From positions 1 to 46,102 of the forward strand of contig LGRX02035466.1 in the NCBI GenBank assembly GCA_001247695.2: a DNA stretch of 46,102 nt, given 5' to 3'. The DNA comes from Cymbomonas tetramitiformis. Taxonomy: Eukaryota > Chlorophyta > Pyramimonadophyceae > Pyramimonadales > Pyramimonadaceae. The stretch's first letter is position 1. Each line of letters opens with the position of its first letter. Made by a program: the position numbers and the translations under genes. Positions 27,021 to 34,732 of the stretch are shown here, piece after piece. Below the pieces are notes generated by a model that saw nothing but the letters and a program-made list of their open reading frames with translations, was not told the origin of the DNA and ran no database searches.

Positions 27021-28109
27021 TCCGTTTATCAGATTGTCCACTGGGAAAATACATCTTATACTATTTTTGAAAGTTTTATTAATACTTTTTTAAAAATAAA
27101 ACAAGAGGCAAACGATTATCCTGAGTGGGTACAAAGCGAAAAAGACAAAGATTTGTATATTAAAAAATATTTTGAAAAGGAAGGTATATTATTAGAAAAA
27201 GATAAAATAAATAAAAATGAAGGATTGAGAACTATTGCTAAATTATTTCTCAACAACTTGTGGGGTAGATATTGTTTGAAACCAAATAAAAGACAAAATA
27301 AATTCATGAATAGTGCTGAAGTATATGATATTTTATCAGATTCAAGAAATGACAATGTTCTAATTCAGCCAATAAAAAACAAAACTGGTGATGTTAAATA
27401 TCAAGTTGGTTTTAATGTATTAAGTGAATATTCTGAAACGAACTGTACCGTCAATGAAGTTATTGGGGTTTTTACAACTGCACATGCAAGAATAAAATTA
27501 TACAATTTAATGGACGATGTAGGATTCGACAAAGTTTTATATCACGATACCGACTCAGTGGTATACATTGAAGATGCACCAAATAAACAAGCATTCAACA
27601 TTATGGACGATGTAGGATTTGGTAAAGTTCTATTTCATGATATTGACTCGGTGATATACATCGAAAATGAAACAAACAAACAAGTATACACAGAACAACT
27701 TGGTGATTATCTTGGAGAATTGACTGACGAGCTATACAATGATAAGAAAAAAATATATAAGAAATGTATTGAATTTGTATCGACCGCACCTAAATCATAT
27801 TCGTTGAAATTTGTTGATGGAACAACGATGACTAAGGTAAAAGGATTTCCATTAAATTATGAAAATTCTCAAAGTATCAATCATGAAGAAATTAAAGATA
27901 TCATTTTATACAATCACGAAAAAATTGTGGAATTAAAATACGATGTTCTTAGAAAACCAAGAAAAATTGATGAAAACAAACATTATGCAGCTCTTGGTAT
28001 AGAAACACGAACCGAAACGAAATCATTTTCATTGAATTATGATAAAGCATATATTCAGTGGGAAACACTTAATATCCTACCTTGGGGACATAAAGATATT
28101 CCTTTATAA
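27021..28109 (+). pseudogene. polB: PolB C-terminal fragment of element D
   Basis: Open from the junction at 27021 (VYQIVHWENTSYTIFES, matching IYEIRHWKE of element A). Contains motif B (KLFLNNLWG), motif C (YHDTDS) and the KSY motif. The exonuclease domain and motif A are absent. An in-frame 93-bp tandem duplication doubles motif C; the second copy reads HDIDS. The stop is 2 bp before the integrase ATG, so here PolB and integrase are codirectional, unlike element A. Non-functional as a polymerase. Confidence 0.9.
27510..27695. repeat. 93-bp in-frame tandem duplication over PolB motif C
   Basis: 27510-27602 and 27603-27695 are imperfect copies (31 codons each), both beginning ATGGACGATGTAGGATT. 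The copies have diverged by many substitutions, so the duplication is not recent; the first keeps DTDS, the second has DIDS. Confidence 0.9.
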
Positions 28110-28111
28110 TA

Positions 28112-29269
28112 ATGAGCAAGTCAATCACTGAAAAACAAATACAAGACTTTTATTTAGACCCCGAAATAGGATTAAGTGCTGTATCACCATTCACGGCCAA
28201 ATTAAAATCTCTTGGCTATAAAGTCACACAAAAACAAGTTAAGGAAGCCATCGAAGCAACTGAGGTCAATCAAACATTTTCTCAAAAAAAGAAAATCAAT
28301 AGAAAAGAGTTATTTCCTATTTACGGTAAAGACCCTAACAAGAATTATGTTCAGGCTGATTTAGCATTTATTCCTGAATTCAAAAAACAAAATAGAGGCT
28401 ACTCCGTTATATTGACGGCTATTAATATCAATACACGAAAGGCTTATGCATATCCATTAAAATCAAAAACTGTTAAAGACAAAAATAACAAAAACATTGA
28501 TTCTGCTGAAGGAATAATTCCTGCTTTTAAAAAGTTAATAAAAGATTCAAAAATGAATGTATTGACTACGGACAATGGTGTAGAATTTACAAATAAATCT
28601 ATGAAAAAATTATTAAAGGACAACAATATTGAGCATTATTTAAATGAAACTGAAGACCATACTACTATGGGTATGGTAGAAAGATTTAATCGAACATTAA
28701 AATTGAAACTCAAAAAGATAGAAGAAAGTAAAGACACCGTAAACTGGATTGATTATTTGGATTCTGTTGTCAAAAACTATAATAGTACACAAAATTCTGC
28801 AAATATTGATAAATCAACTCCTGATAATATGAACCTAACAAAGACCATCAGAAATATTTTATTGAAAAGGAATAAATTGACTAAGCTTCTTGAAAAAATA
28901 GATATAAAACCGGGTGATAAAGTTAGGATTAAAATCAAAACTAAAACGTTTGATAAAGAATCTCAACGATGGTCGACAAAAATATATAAAGTAAAATCTA
29001 TGAAAGGATTGAGTTATATTATCGAAGACGGTAAAGAAACTTTGGCACGTCGATATAAACCACGAGAATTATTGGAAGTCCAAGGTAACAATTATAATAA
29101 TAAGAAATCCAGTGATGAACCTACAGTTTCTGAATTAGTTTCTAAACAAAATAAAAAAGAAAGAACTCTTAGGAAAGAAGGTGTCTCATCTTCTAATCGA
29201 ATATCTAAAAGGACAAGAAGTCAAAATAAAAATAATAAAGATAATGAAACGGAAATTGATTTACGATGA
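28112..29269 (+). CDS. RVE DDE integrase, element D
   Basis: 385 residues, colinear with the element A integrase; the catalytic residues are at the same positions, D83 (QADLAF), D154 (TTDNGVEF), E190 (MVERFNRTLK). The C-terminal beta domain (RWSTKIYKVKSMKGLSY) and the Lys/Arg-rich tail ending NETEIDLR are intact. Followed by pVRA, pMRK and pMTR on the same strand. Apparently complete although the element around it is deleted, so it could act in trans on related TIRs. Confidence 0.95.
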   Translation: MSKSITEKQIQDFYLDPEIGLSAVSPFTAKLKSLGYKVTQKQVKEAIEATEVNQTFSQKKKINRKELFPIYGKDPNKNYVQADLAFIPEFKKQNRGYSVILTAININTRKAYAYPLKSKTVKDKNNKNIDSAEGIIPAFKKLIKDSKMNVLTTDNGVEFTNKSMKKLLKDNNIEHYLNETEDHTTMGMVERFNRTLKLKLKKIEESKDTVNWIDYLDSVVKNYNSTQNSANIDKSTPDNMNLTKTIRNILLKRNKLTKLLEKIDIKPGDKVRIKIKTKTFDKESQRWSTKIYKVKSMKGLSYIIEDGKETLARRYKPRELLEVQGNNYNNKKSSDEPTVSELVSKQNKKERTLRKEGVSSSNRISKRTRSQNKNNKDNETEIDLR

Positions 29270-29298
29270 TTTTTATCGATTGTATTATATATATTGTT

Positions 29299-29493
29299 AT
29301 GGTAAGAGCTAATCAAACACAGGCTCAACAAAGGCTGAATAATAATGTTTATTGTGGATATAAAGACACTGCACCCTCAGGTCGTCCGCTTGGAATTAAA
29401 ATTCAATGTAAAGCTCGTCATCAATTGAGACGGTTTGGAAGAATAAGACCACCTCATCCTGCGGATAGACAACAAAATAGACGAAACAATTAA
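29299..29493 (+). CDS. pVRA family small protein (copy 2)
   Basis: 64 residues from ATG 29299 (MVRANQTQAQQRLNN); a longer frame runs back to 29266 without conservation. Retains YCGYKDTAPSGRPLG, C, LRRFGR and the basic QQNRRNN end. Lies 29 bp after the integrase and 24 bp before pMRK. See copy 1 for the motif. Confidence 0.8.
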   Translation: MVRANQTQAQQRLNNNVYCGYKDTAPSGRPLGIKIQCKARHQLRRFGRIRPPHPADRQQNRRNN

Positions 29494-29517
29494 TATATAT
29501 GTAATATTATAAAATAT

Positions 29518-30183
29518 ATGAGAAAGATATTGACTGATGATATTGTCAAACAATATTGTTTAAATGAATTAGGCTTTAGAAATGCTGCATCTAATAAATC
29601 AATATTTCATGGATACTCTAAATTAGCTTATAACAATTATGCTATGACCGCTCCTTCTCAAAATAGTGTTGAATTCTATACTTCTATCTCCCAAAGTCCT
29701 TTGATAAATTCAGTTGATTTGATTCGAAATTTAAAAAGAAGTGATGTCAATGTTTTTGTTCCGGAAAAATATACAAGAGCGGACAATTTACAAAGGTTTG
29801 CTGATTTAAGTGAATCTGATGTAGAATCTCCTGAAAAAATAGAAGAAGATTTAAGTGAATCTCCATTTCCTTTTCCATTTCCTGAAAAAGGTATTTCAAC
29901 ACCTGAAAATCAAGTTGAATCTGGACCTTCAAAAAGACCTATTATGAATCCTATGCATTATTCTACAATGTCCCCGTTAGGTAAACGATTATTCATGTCG
30001 AATATGCAAAATCAACCTTATTCTCCAACGCAAAGCGGACTTGTAAATTTGCTACCTTTGATGGAAGATGACAATAATAATAATGATGATGACGATGATA
30101 CGAGTGGTGTTCAATATATGAGTTTGGAAATGAGTCCTATTCAAACAAGAGGACAACGTGTAAGTAGAGGTAAACCATTATAA
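29518..30183 (+). CDS. pMRK family: low-complexity protein downstream of integrase (copy 1)
   Basis: 221 residues starting MRKILTDDIVKQYCLNE. Residues 1-100 are well conserved with 33413-34075 (NAASNKSIFxGYS, NVFVPExYTRADNLQRFADL). The middle is Ser/Pro/Glu rich and variable. A run of Asn/Asp (DDNNNNDDDDDTSGV) precedes the conserved QTRGQRVSR end. Probably largely disordered past residue 100. The pairing of a folded N-terminal domain with a basic tail could suit a virion core or terminal protein, but I do not recognise the family. Confidence 0.75.
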   Translation: MRKILTDDIVKQYCLNELGFRNAASNKSIFHGYSKLAYNNYAMTAPSQNSVEFYTSISQSPLINSVDLIRNLKRSDVNVFVPEKYTRADNLQRFADLSESDVESPEKIEEDLSESPFPFPFPEKGISTPENQVESGPSKRPIMNPMHYSTMSPLGKRLFMSNMQNQPYSPTQSGLVNLLPLMEDDNNNNDDDDDTSGVQYMSLEMSPIQTRGQRVSRGKPL

Positions 30184-30207
30184 AAAATAATATATCATAA
30201 TATATAA

Positions 30208-30426
30208 ATGACTCGTGCTGAATGGAACATAACATTAAAAAAATGTGCCAAAGAATATCATTCCAAAAAAGGCACGAAACCTCGTAAAAAATATTCCAAA
30301 AAGAAAAAGTTAATTAAATCTGCAAATATACAATCACCACAAGTGACATCACGACCTATTGCAAATTTACCAACAAAAAATAACAATCGAGGACCTGCAC
30401 GATTTCCTTTTAATTTAATTGTGTGA
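30208..30426 (+). CDS. pMTR family: small basic protein (copy 1)
   Basis: 72 residues, MTRAEWNITLKKCAKEYHSK followed by a Lys/Arg-rich stretch (KPRKKYSKKKK) and a conserved end, GPARFPFNLIV. Basic composition fits nucleic-acid binding. It is the last internal gene on the integrase side; the inner TIR box starts within 3 bp of its stop. A broken copy is at 33177-33389. Confidence 0.75.
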   Translation: MTRAEWNITLKKCAKEYHSKKGTKPRKKYSKKKKLIKSANIQSPQVTSRPIANLPTKNNNRGPARFPFNLIV

Positions 30427-30428
30427 AT

Positions 30429-31280
30429 TTCTTCGGTTTTTTCAGGGGGACAAAAAACCTCAAAAAAAATAAAATCCACTTAAAGAGTGTAACTCAGTAG
30501 TGTAAACAAAGCAAGATTGAAAACTACATTTAATCACCTTCCAATTGAACTTCAAGAAAAGATTTACTTTATGAAACATGAACTTGAAATGGAAGATGTT
30601 TTTAAAGAAATGATATTATTACATTCATTTAAATTATATCATGAAAGCCTTGAGAATCAACTTTATAACATGAATACTTCAAAGGTCGAAAAATAATACG
30701 AAATTCACAAATGGCATTTAAGAAGATTGTTTGATGATAAATATGATGATTTACATGCTATAATTATATTTTGTCAAGACGAGGAATGTCATGAATTATG
30801 TGTTATGTTAGATGACTTATTTTATTTAATGTTAAGATATAATATTAAAATTTCTATTGACTTCGATGATATCCATAACGCCTTAATATGTGCTTTAATG
30901 ATTAGAAGTATCGAAGACGATGATTCCGAAAGTATTGTGTTTGATAGTGATGATGAAGAAAGTGATGATGAAGAAAGTGATGATGAAGAAAGTGATGATG
31001 AATAAATGATTTAAGAACAATTAACATATATCTTATTGAAACATTAATTAATTTACTTTTTATTTAATTTCAATTTCATCTTTATCTTTTTATTGTAGAT
31101 TTTTTATTTATTTTTTATTGTAGATTTTTTATTTATTTTTTATCGTACTCACATTTAATCACGTAATTTATTCCCTATTTATTACGTAATTATTTCTTTA
31201 GGGTTTTCTCTTGTATTTATTAATCATTTATTATCGTCTTTAGGGTTTTGGGGGCAGGCTATAATCAGTAGTATACTACT
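30429..31280. mobile_element. Right TIR of element D
   Basis: Reverse orientation relative to TIR1, with the inner box at 30429-30516, the SAP-family pseudogene, then an outer arm with ATTTTTTATTGTAGATTTTT repeats, the paired site TCACGTAATTTATTCCCTAT plus ATTACGTAAT (31181-31190), and a tip ending ACTACT at 31275-31280. The outer arm is of the TIR1 subtype, not the TIR3 subtype, so the two ends of element D come from different parents. Confidence 0.7.
30517..31005 (+). pseudogene. TIR-borne F-box-like gene with lost start and a stop at codon 60
   Basis: Frame aligned with the family N-terminus (TTFNHLPIELQEKIYFMKHE), but the initiator reads TTG (30517-30519) rather than ATG. TAA at 30694-30696 is codon 60. 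After it the frame continues with a Cys/His-containing segment and ends in an acidic repeat of ESDDE (about 30945-31002). The tail parallels the Asp/Glu-rich end of 32074-32829. Transcribed toward the TIR tip. Confidence 0.65.
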
Positions 31281-31601
31281 ACGATGAAAAAGAATATTCG
31301 GCATATCTTGAATGGGTAAATATTATATCTTTAAAAATAGTAAAAATTTAAGAACAATTAACATATATCTTATTGAAACATGAATTAATTTACTTTTATT
31401 TACTTTCAATTTTATCTTTATCTTTTTATTGTAGATTTTTTATTATTATTATTGTAGATTTTTTATTGTACTCACATTTAATCACGTAATTTATTCCCTA
31501 TTTATTACGTAATTATTTCTTTAGGGGTTTCTCTTGTATTTATTAGTCATTTATTATTGTCTTTAGGGTTTGGGGGGGAGGCTATGATCGGTAGACTAGT
31601 A
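31281..31601. mobile_element. Remnant of another TIR end with a gene tail
   Basis: Codons at 31283-31351 (DEKEYSAYLEWVNIISLKIV, then TAA) look like the tail of another TIR-borne gene. They are followed by a second outer arm almost identical to 31015-31280, with ATTACGTAAT at 31504-31513 and a tip near 31595-31603 (GATCGGTAGACTAGTAGT). Element D therefore abuts the end of an older element whose inner part is missing. Confidence 0.6.
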
Positions 31602-31602
31602 G

Positions 31603-31674
31603 TAATGAAGATGGTGAGTTTGATTATTGTGAAAACTATAAATGAGACAGAGTGGGGTGAATGTTTAGGTTGTG
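31603..31674 (+). pseudogene. Decayed fragment of the zinc gene
   Basis: Nucleotides match 20558-20645 reverse-complemented (GAAGATGGTGAGTTTGATTA, TGTTTAGGTTGTGA), with a frameshift after the DYCE codons. It is sandwiched between two TIR tips: the older TIR ends just before it and TIR4 begins at 31675. Confidence 0.65.
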
Positions 31675-32073
31675 AGTAGTAAGTGTCCGACTATAGGGTA
31701 CGCTTTTTTATCACTATAAAAACCCTATGAAAACCCTATGACATATGTCATAACCCTATGTCATATATGTCATAAGTCATACAAGGAAATGACAAGGGAA
31801 AATGACAAGAAAAATGACAAGTAAATGACAAGAAAAATGACAAGTAAAATGACAAGAAAATGACAAGAAAATGACAAGTAAAATGACAAGGAAATATACA
31901 ATAAATATACAATAAATAATTACGTAATAAATGATAAATAAATTACGTAAATAAATGTGTAACAAAATAAGATTTAAATAAGTTCTAAAATAAATTTAAA
32001 TAAGTTCTTAAATAAATTATATAAATGATGTATATTATTACATATATATATTATAAATTGTTCTTAAGTTATT

Positions 32074-32829
32074 TCAATCTTCATCACTATCACTTTCATC
32101 CTCACTAGATTCTCTTTCGTCTTCGTCATCACTAAATTGTTCACGATATTCATTATATGATATCTTAATTTGTTTATTGCTTAATTCTTCAACGTCAAAT
32201 AGGTCAAGATTTAAATCAAGATAAAAACTTACAAAATCTATAAAGAGTTCATCGTTTTTATAAAGTATCATTATTGGGTTATCAGTTTGATTTTCAATAA
32301 ATTGAGTATCTTGTTCACAATGAACGATATTGCATCTTTTATGCACCGGAGTGGAAAAGTACTTTGCAATCATATTTTGTAAATCTTTTTTATGTCTTAA
32401 ATTGCGAAGACTAGTCTCGATATGTTTATTATTTACAAAAGCTTCATATTCCATTATCAGAAATTTTTTATTTGAATTAAATGGTATTGTACAAATTCTT
32501 TCCATTTCCGAAGAATGTCCAAGACATTTTGGGTTTTCATTAAGGTCGGGACCATATATATAATCATTTTCTTCATATAAGCTTAAAGTTTCCCACATAG
32601 ACTTTTTACCACGACATACTATTGCATACTTTATCAAATCATTATTGTAATTTTCACAACAAAATATGCACAAGGATTCATTAAAATCTAGCTTTATATT
32701 TCTACTACACACTATACATTTATTACATCTTATAAGATCTTCAAATACTTCTTTCATTTCAAGTTGATGTTTCATAAAGTAAATCTTGTCTTGAATATCA
32801 AGAGGAAGATCATTGAAAGTAGTAGTCAT
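32074..32829 (-). CDS. TIR-borne F-box-like protein with Cys motifs and acidic tail
   Basis: 251 residues from ATG 32829. The N-terminus (TTFNDLPLDIQDKIYFMKHQ) is shared with the SAP proteins. It is followed by CNKCIVCSR and CIFCC (zinc-like pairs, residues about 35-60), a unique helical middle, and an acidic tail (SDDEDERESSEDESDSDED). No SAP motif. Intact. The composition suggests a host-factor adaptor; the F-box resemblance rests only on the LPxDIQDKI pattern. Confidence 0.75.
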   Translation of the reverse strand: MTTTFNDLPLDIQDKIYFMKHQLEMKEVFEDLIRCNKCIVCSRNIKLDFNESLCIFCCENYNNDLIKYAIVCRGKKSMWETLSLYEENDYIYGPDLNENPKCLGHSSEMERICTIPFNSNKKFLIMEYEAFVNNKHIETSLRNLRHKKDLQNMIAKYFSTPVHKRCNIVHCEQDTQFIENQTDNPIMILYKNDELFIDFVSFYLDLNLDLFDVEELSNKQIKISYNEYREQFSDDEDERESSEDESDSDED

Positions 32830-32904
32830 TGTGATTTGTTCTACCTTATGAAGTCTAACTCTTTAAGTGGAAAATTTTAGTTACAAAAACATTTTCTAAT
32901 ATGC

Positions 32905-33165
32905 ATTCACTCATTATAAAAAAGTCTTTCAAAAATAAAAAGAGTCTTTTGAATAATGTACAATAAATTTGCAATAAGTAAAAATATGTTATACAAATAT
33001 ATACCAACATTCACTCATTATAAAAAAGTCTTTTGAAAATAAAAGAGTCTTTTAAGAAATGTACAATAAATTTACAATAAGTAAAAATATATTATTAAAG
33101 TATATACAAACATTTACTCGCTCATTATAAAAAAGTCTTTTGAAAATAAAAGAGTCTTTTTTATG
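32905..33165. repeat. Tandem repeat of about 104 bp in the inner TIR arm
   Basis: Two and a half units, each beginning near CATTCACTCATTATAAAAAA and containing GTCTTTTGAAAATAAAAGAG and ATGTACAATAAATTTACAAT. The same unit occurs about 1.5 times in TIR3 (21580-21755). Confidence 0.85.
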
Positions 33166-33176
33166 AATACACAAAT

Positions 33177-33389
33177 TTATATTACAAGACCAAAAGGAAA
33201 GCGAGCACCTCTTTGATTTATTGGACGATTTACAATAGGTTTTGAAACTACTTGAGGCTGAGGACTTTGTTTCATAGATCTATTTTTGCTAGATTTCTTT
33301 GATTATCTTTTTCTAGGCTGTGTACCTTTTTTAGAATGATATTCTTTTGCACATTTCTTTAATGTTTCATTCCATTCAGCTCGCGTCAT
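33177..33389 (-). pseudogene. pMTR family copy 2 with nonsense codon
   Basis: Starts ATG 33389 (MTRAEWNETLKKCAKEYHSK) and keeps the conserved end ARFPFGLVI. Codon 29 is TAA (33303-33305), where copy 1 has a Tyr/Lys region. One substitution explains the stop. It lies between the TIR and pMRK, the normal position. Confidence 0.8.
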
Positions 33390-33412
33390 TTATATATTAA
33401 TATATATATTTT

Positions 33413-34075
33413 TTATGGTTGATTAGCTCTACTTGCACGTTGTCCTCTTGTAAATATTTGCGGACTTGTTGCAAGTGGACTTACTTCTACACCCATATAT
33501 TCAACACCACTAGTATCATCATCGTCTTCTTGATTTTTCATAGCTGCATTGAATAAAGCTTGTTGAAATACAGGATTGACAACGGTTCTTCTAGAACTAC
33601 CTGACTCGCCTTGATTTTCTGGAGTATTTAATGGTGATGGTGAAATTCGTATATCTTTTTGTAAACTGTTTAATCTAAAATTTAACTGATTAGTTTCTAA
33701 TTCATTCAAAAAATCTTCTTCTTCTTCAAATTCAGATTCAGGTGATATAGGAGTTCTTATTGGAGTTTCTACATCAGATTCACTTAAATCTGCAAACCTT
33801 TGTAAATTGTCCGCTCTCGTATAATTTTCCGGGACAAAAACATTAACATCATTTCGTTTTAAATTTTGAATCAAATCAGATGGATTTATAAATGAAGTTT
33901 GTGAAATTGAATTATAAAAGTCCACAGAATTCTGAGAAGGTGCAGTCATTGAATAATTTTTTGATGCTAAATTAGAATACCCTTTAAAAATTGATTTATT
34001 TGATGCAGCATTTTTAAACCCTGATTCATTTAAACAATATTGTCTAACAATATCATCAGTCAAAATCTTTCTCAT
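33413..34075 (-). CDS. pMRK family (copy 2)
   Basis: 220 residues from ATG 34075 (MRKILTDDIVRQYCLNE). Conserved first 100 residues and C-terminal FTRGQRASR; the middle is acidic (SEFEEEEDFLNELE). The DDDDTSGVEYM stretch matches DDDDTSGVQYM of copy 1. An unbroken frame argues for recent function in element Y. Confidence 0.75.
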   Translation of the reverse strand: MRKILTDDIVRQYCLNESGFKNAASNKSIFKGYSNLASKNYSMTAPSQNSVDFYNSISQTSFINPSDLIQNLKRNDVNVFVPENYTRADNLQRFADLSESDVETPIRTPISPESEFEEEEDFLNELETNQLNFRLNSLQKDIRISPSPLNTPENQGESGSSRRTVVNPVFQQALFNAAMKNQEDDDDTSGVEYMGVEVSPLATSPQIFTRGQRASRANQP

Positions 34076-34104
34076 ATTATATATATTATATATATTATAT
34101 AAAA

Positions 34105-34302
34105 TTATCGTCTTCGTCTATTTTGTTGCCTATCGGCTGGATGAGGTGCTCTTAAAATCCTTCCAAAACGTCTTAATTGACCACTAGCTTTGCATTGAAT
34201 TTGATTTCCAAGCGGACGACCTGATGGTGCAGGGTCCTTGTACCCACAATAAATTCTATTATTAAGTCTTCGTTGAGCTTGTGTTTGATTTGCTCTTACC
34301 AT
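34105..34302 (-). CDS. pVRA family small protein (copy 3)
   Basis: 65 residues, MVRANQTQAQRRLNN, with the Y-C-G...P-S-G-R-P-L-G...C-x3-G-Q-L-R-R-F-G core and a QQNRRRR end. Lies 29 bp before pMRK and 36 bp after the truncated integrase, the same order as in element D. Confidence 0.8.
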   Translation of the reverse strand: MVRANQTQAQRRLNNRIYCGYKDPAPSGRPLGNQIQCKASGQLRRFGRILRAPHPADRQQNRRRR

Positions 34303-34338
34303 AATTATATATATATATATAATCTAATTTAAAAAAAA

Positions 34339-34730
34339 TTATCGTAAATCAATTTCTGTTTCATTATCTTTATTATTTTTATTTTGACTTCGTGTTCTTT
34401 TAGAAATTCTATTGGAAGATGAAACTCCTTCTTTTTTCAAAGTTTTTTCTTTTTTATTTTGTTTAACTACTAATTCTTTTACCGTGGGCTTATTAGTCTT
34501 TTTGTTAGAAGCATTTCCTTTGACTTCTAATAATTCTCTTGGTTTATATCGTCTAGCTAAAGTCTCATTACCATCCTCAATAACATAACTTAATCCTTTT
34601 ATTGATTTTACTTTATATATTTTTGTAGACCATTTTTGAGACTCTTTATCAAATGTTTTAGTTTTAATTTTAATTCTTACTTTATCTCCAGGTTTTATAC
34701 CTACTTTTTCAAGAAGTTCGATATAGCATT
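34339..34730 (-). pseudogene. Integrase C-terminal fragment, element Y
   Basis: Encodes the last about 128 residues of the integrase (KPGDKVRIKIKTKTFDKES to NETEIDLR), including the beta domain and basic tail. All catalytic residues are gone. The break at about 34721-34735 coincides with the start of the AT-rich satellite. Element Y cannot supply its own integrase. Confidence 0.9.
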
Positions 34731-34732
34731 TG

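Larger units (their letters stand above)
31675..33176. mobile_element. TIR4: left terminal repeat of element Y
   Basis: Begins AGTAGTAAGTGTCCGACTAT. The outer arm (to about 32073) is nearly identical to that of TIR3, with an AAAATGACAAG array (31783-31891) and ATTACGTAAT at 31919-31928. The inner arm (from about 32750) also matches TIR3, with an expanded tandem repeat (32905-33165). Only the central gene differs. The TTGTCCCCCTG box is not evident at the inner edge, which directly abuts the pMTR pseudogene. Confidence 0.75.

Noticed and set aside
15977..30696. Reassigned stop codons (TAA/TAG read as Gln), because some in-frame stops sit at Gln positions
   Set aside because: Homologous genes end at the same place with TAA or TGA interchangeably (integrases at 2314, 29269 and 34339), other premature stops replace Gly or Tyr, and frameshifts accompany them. 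Ordinary decay is simpler.
20708..31280. Target-site duplication flanking element D
   Set aside because: The six bases outside the tips (CTAATC and ACGATG) do not match, so the ends do not derive from one simple insertion.
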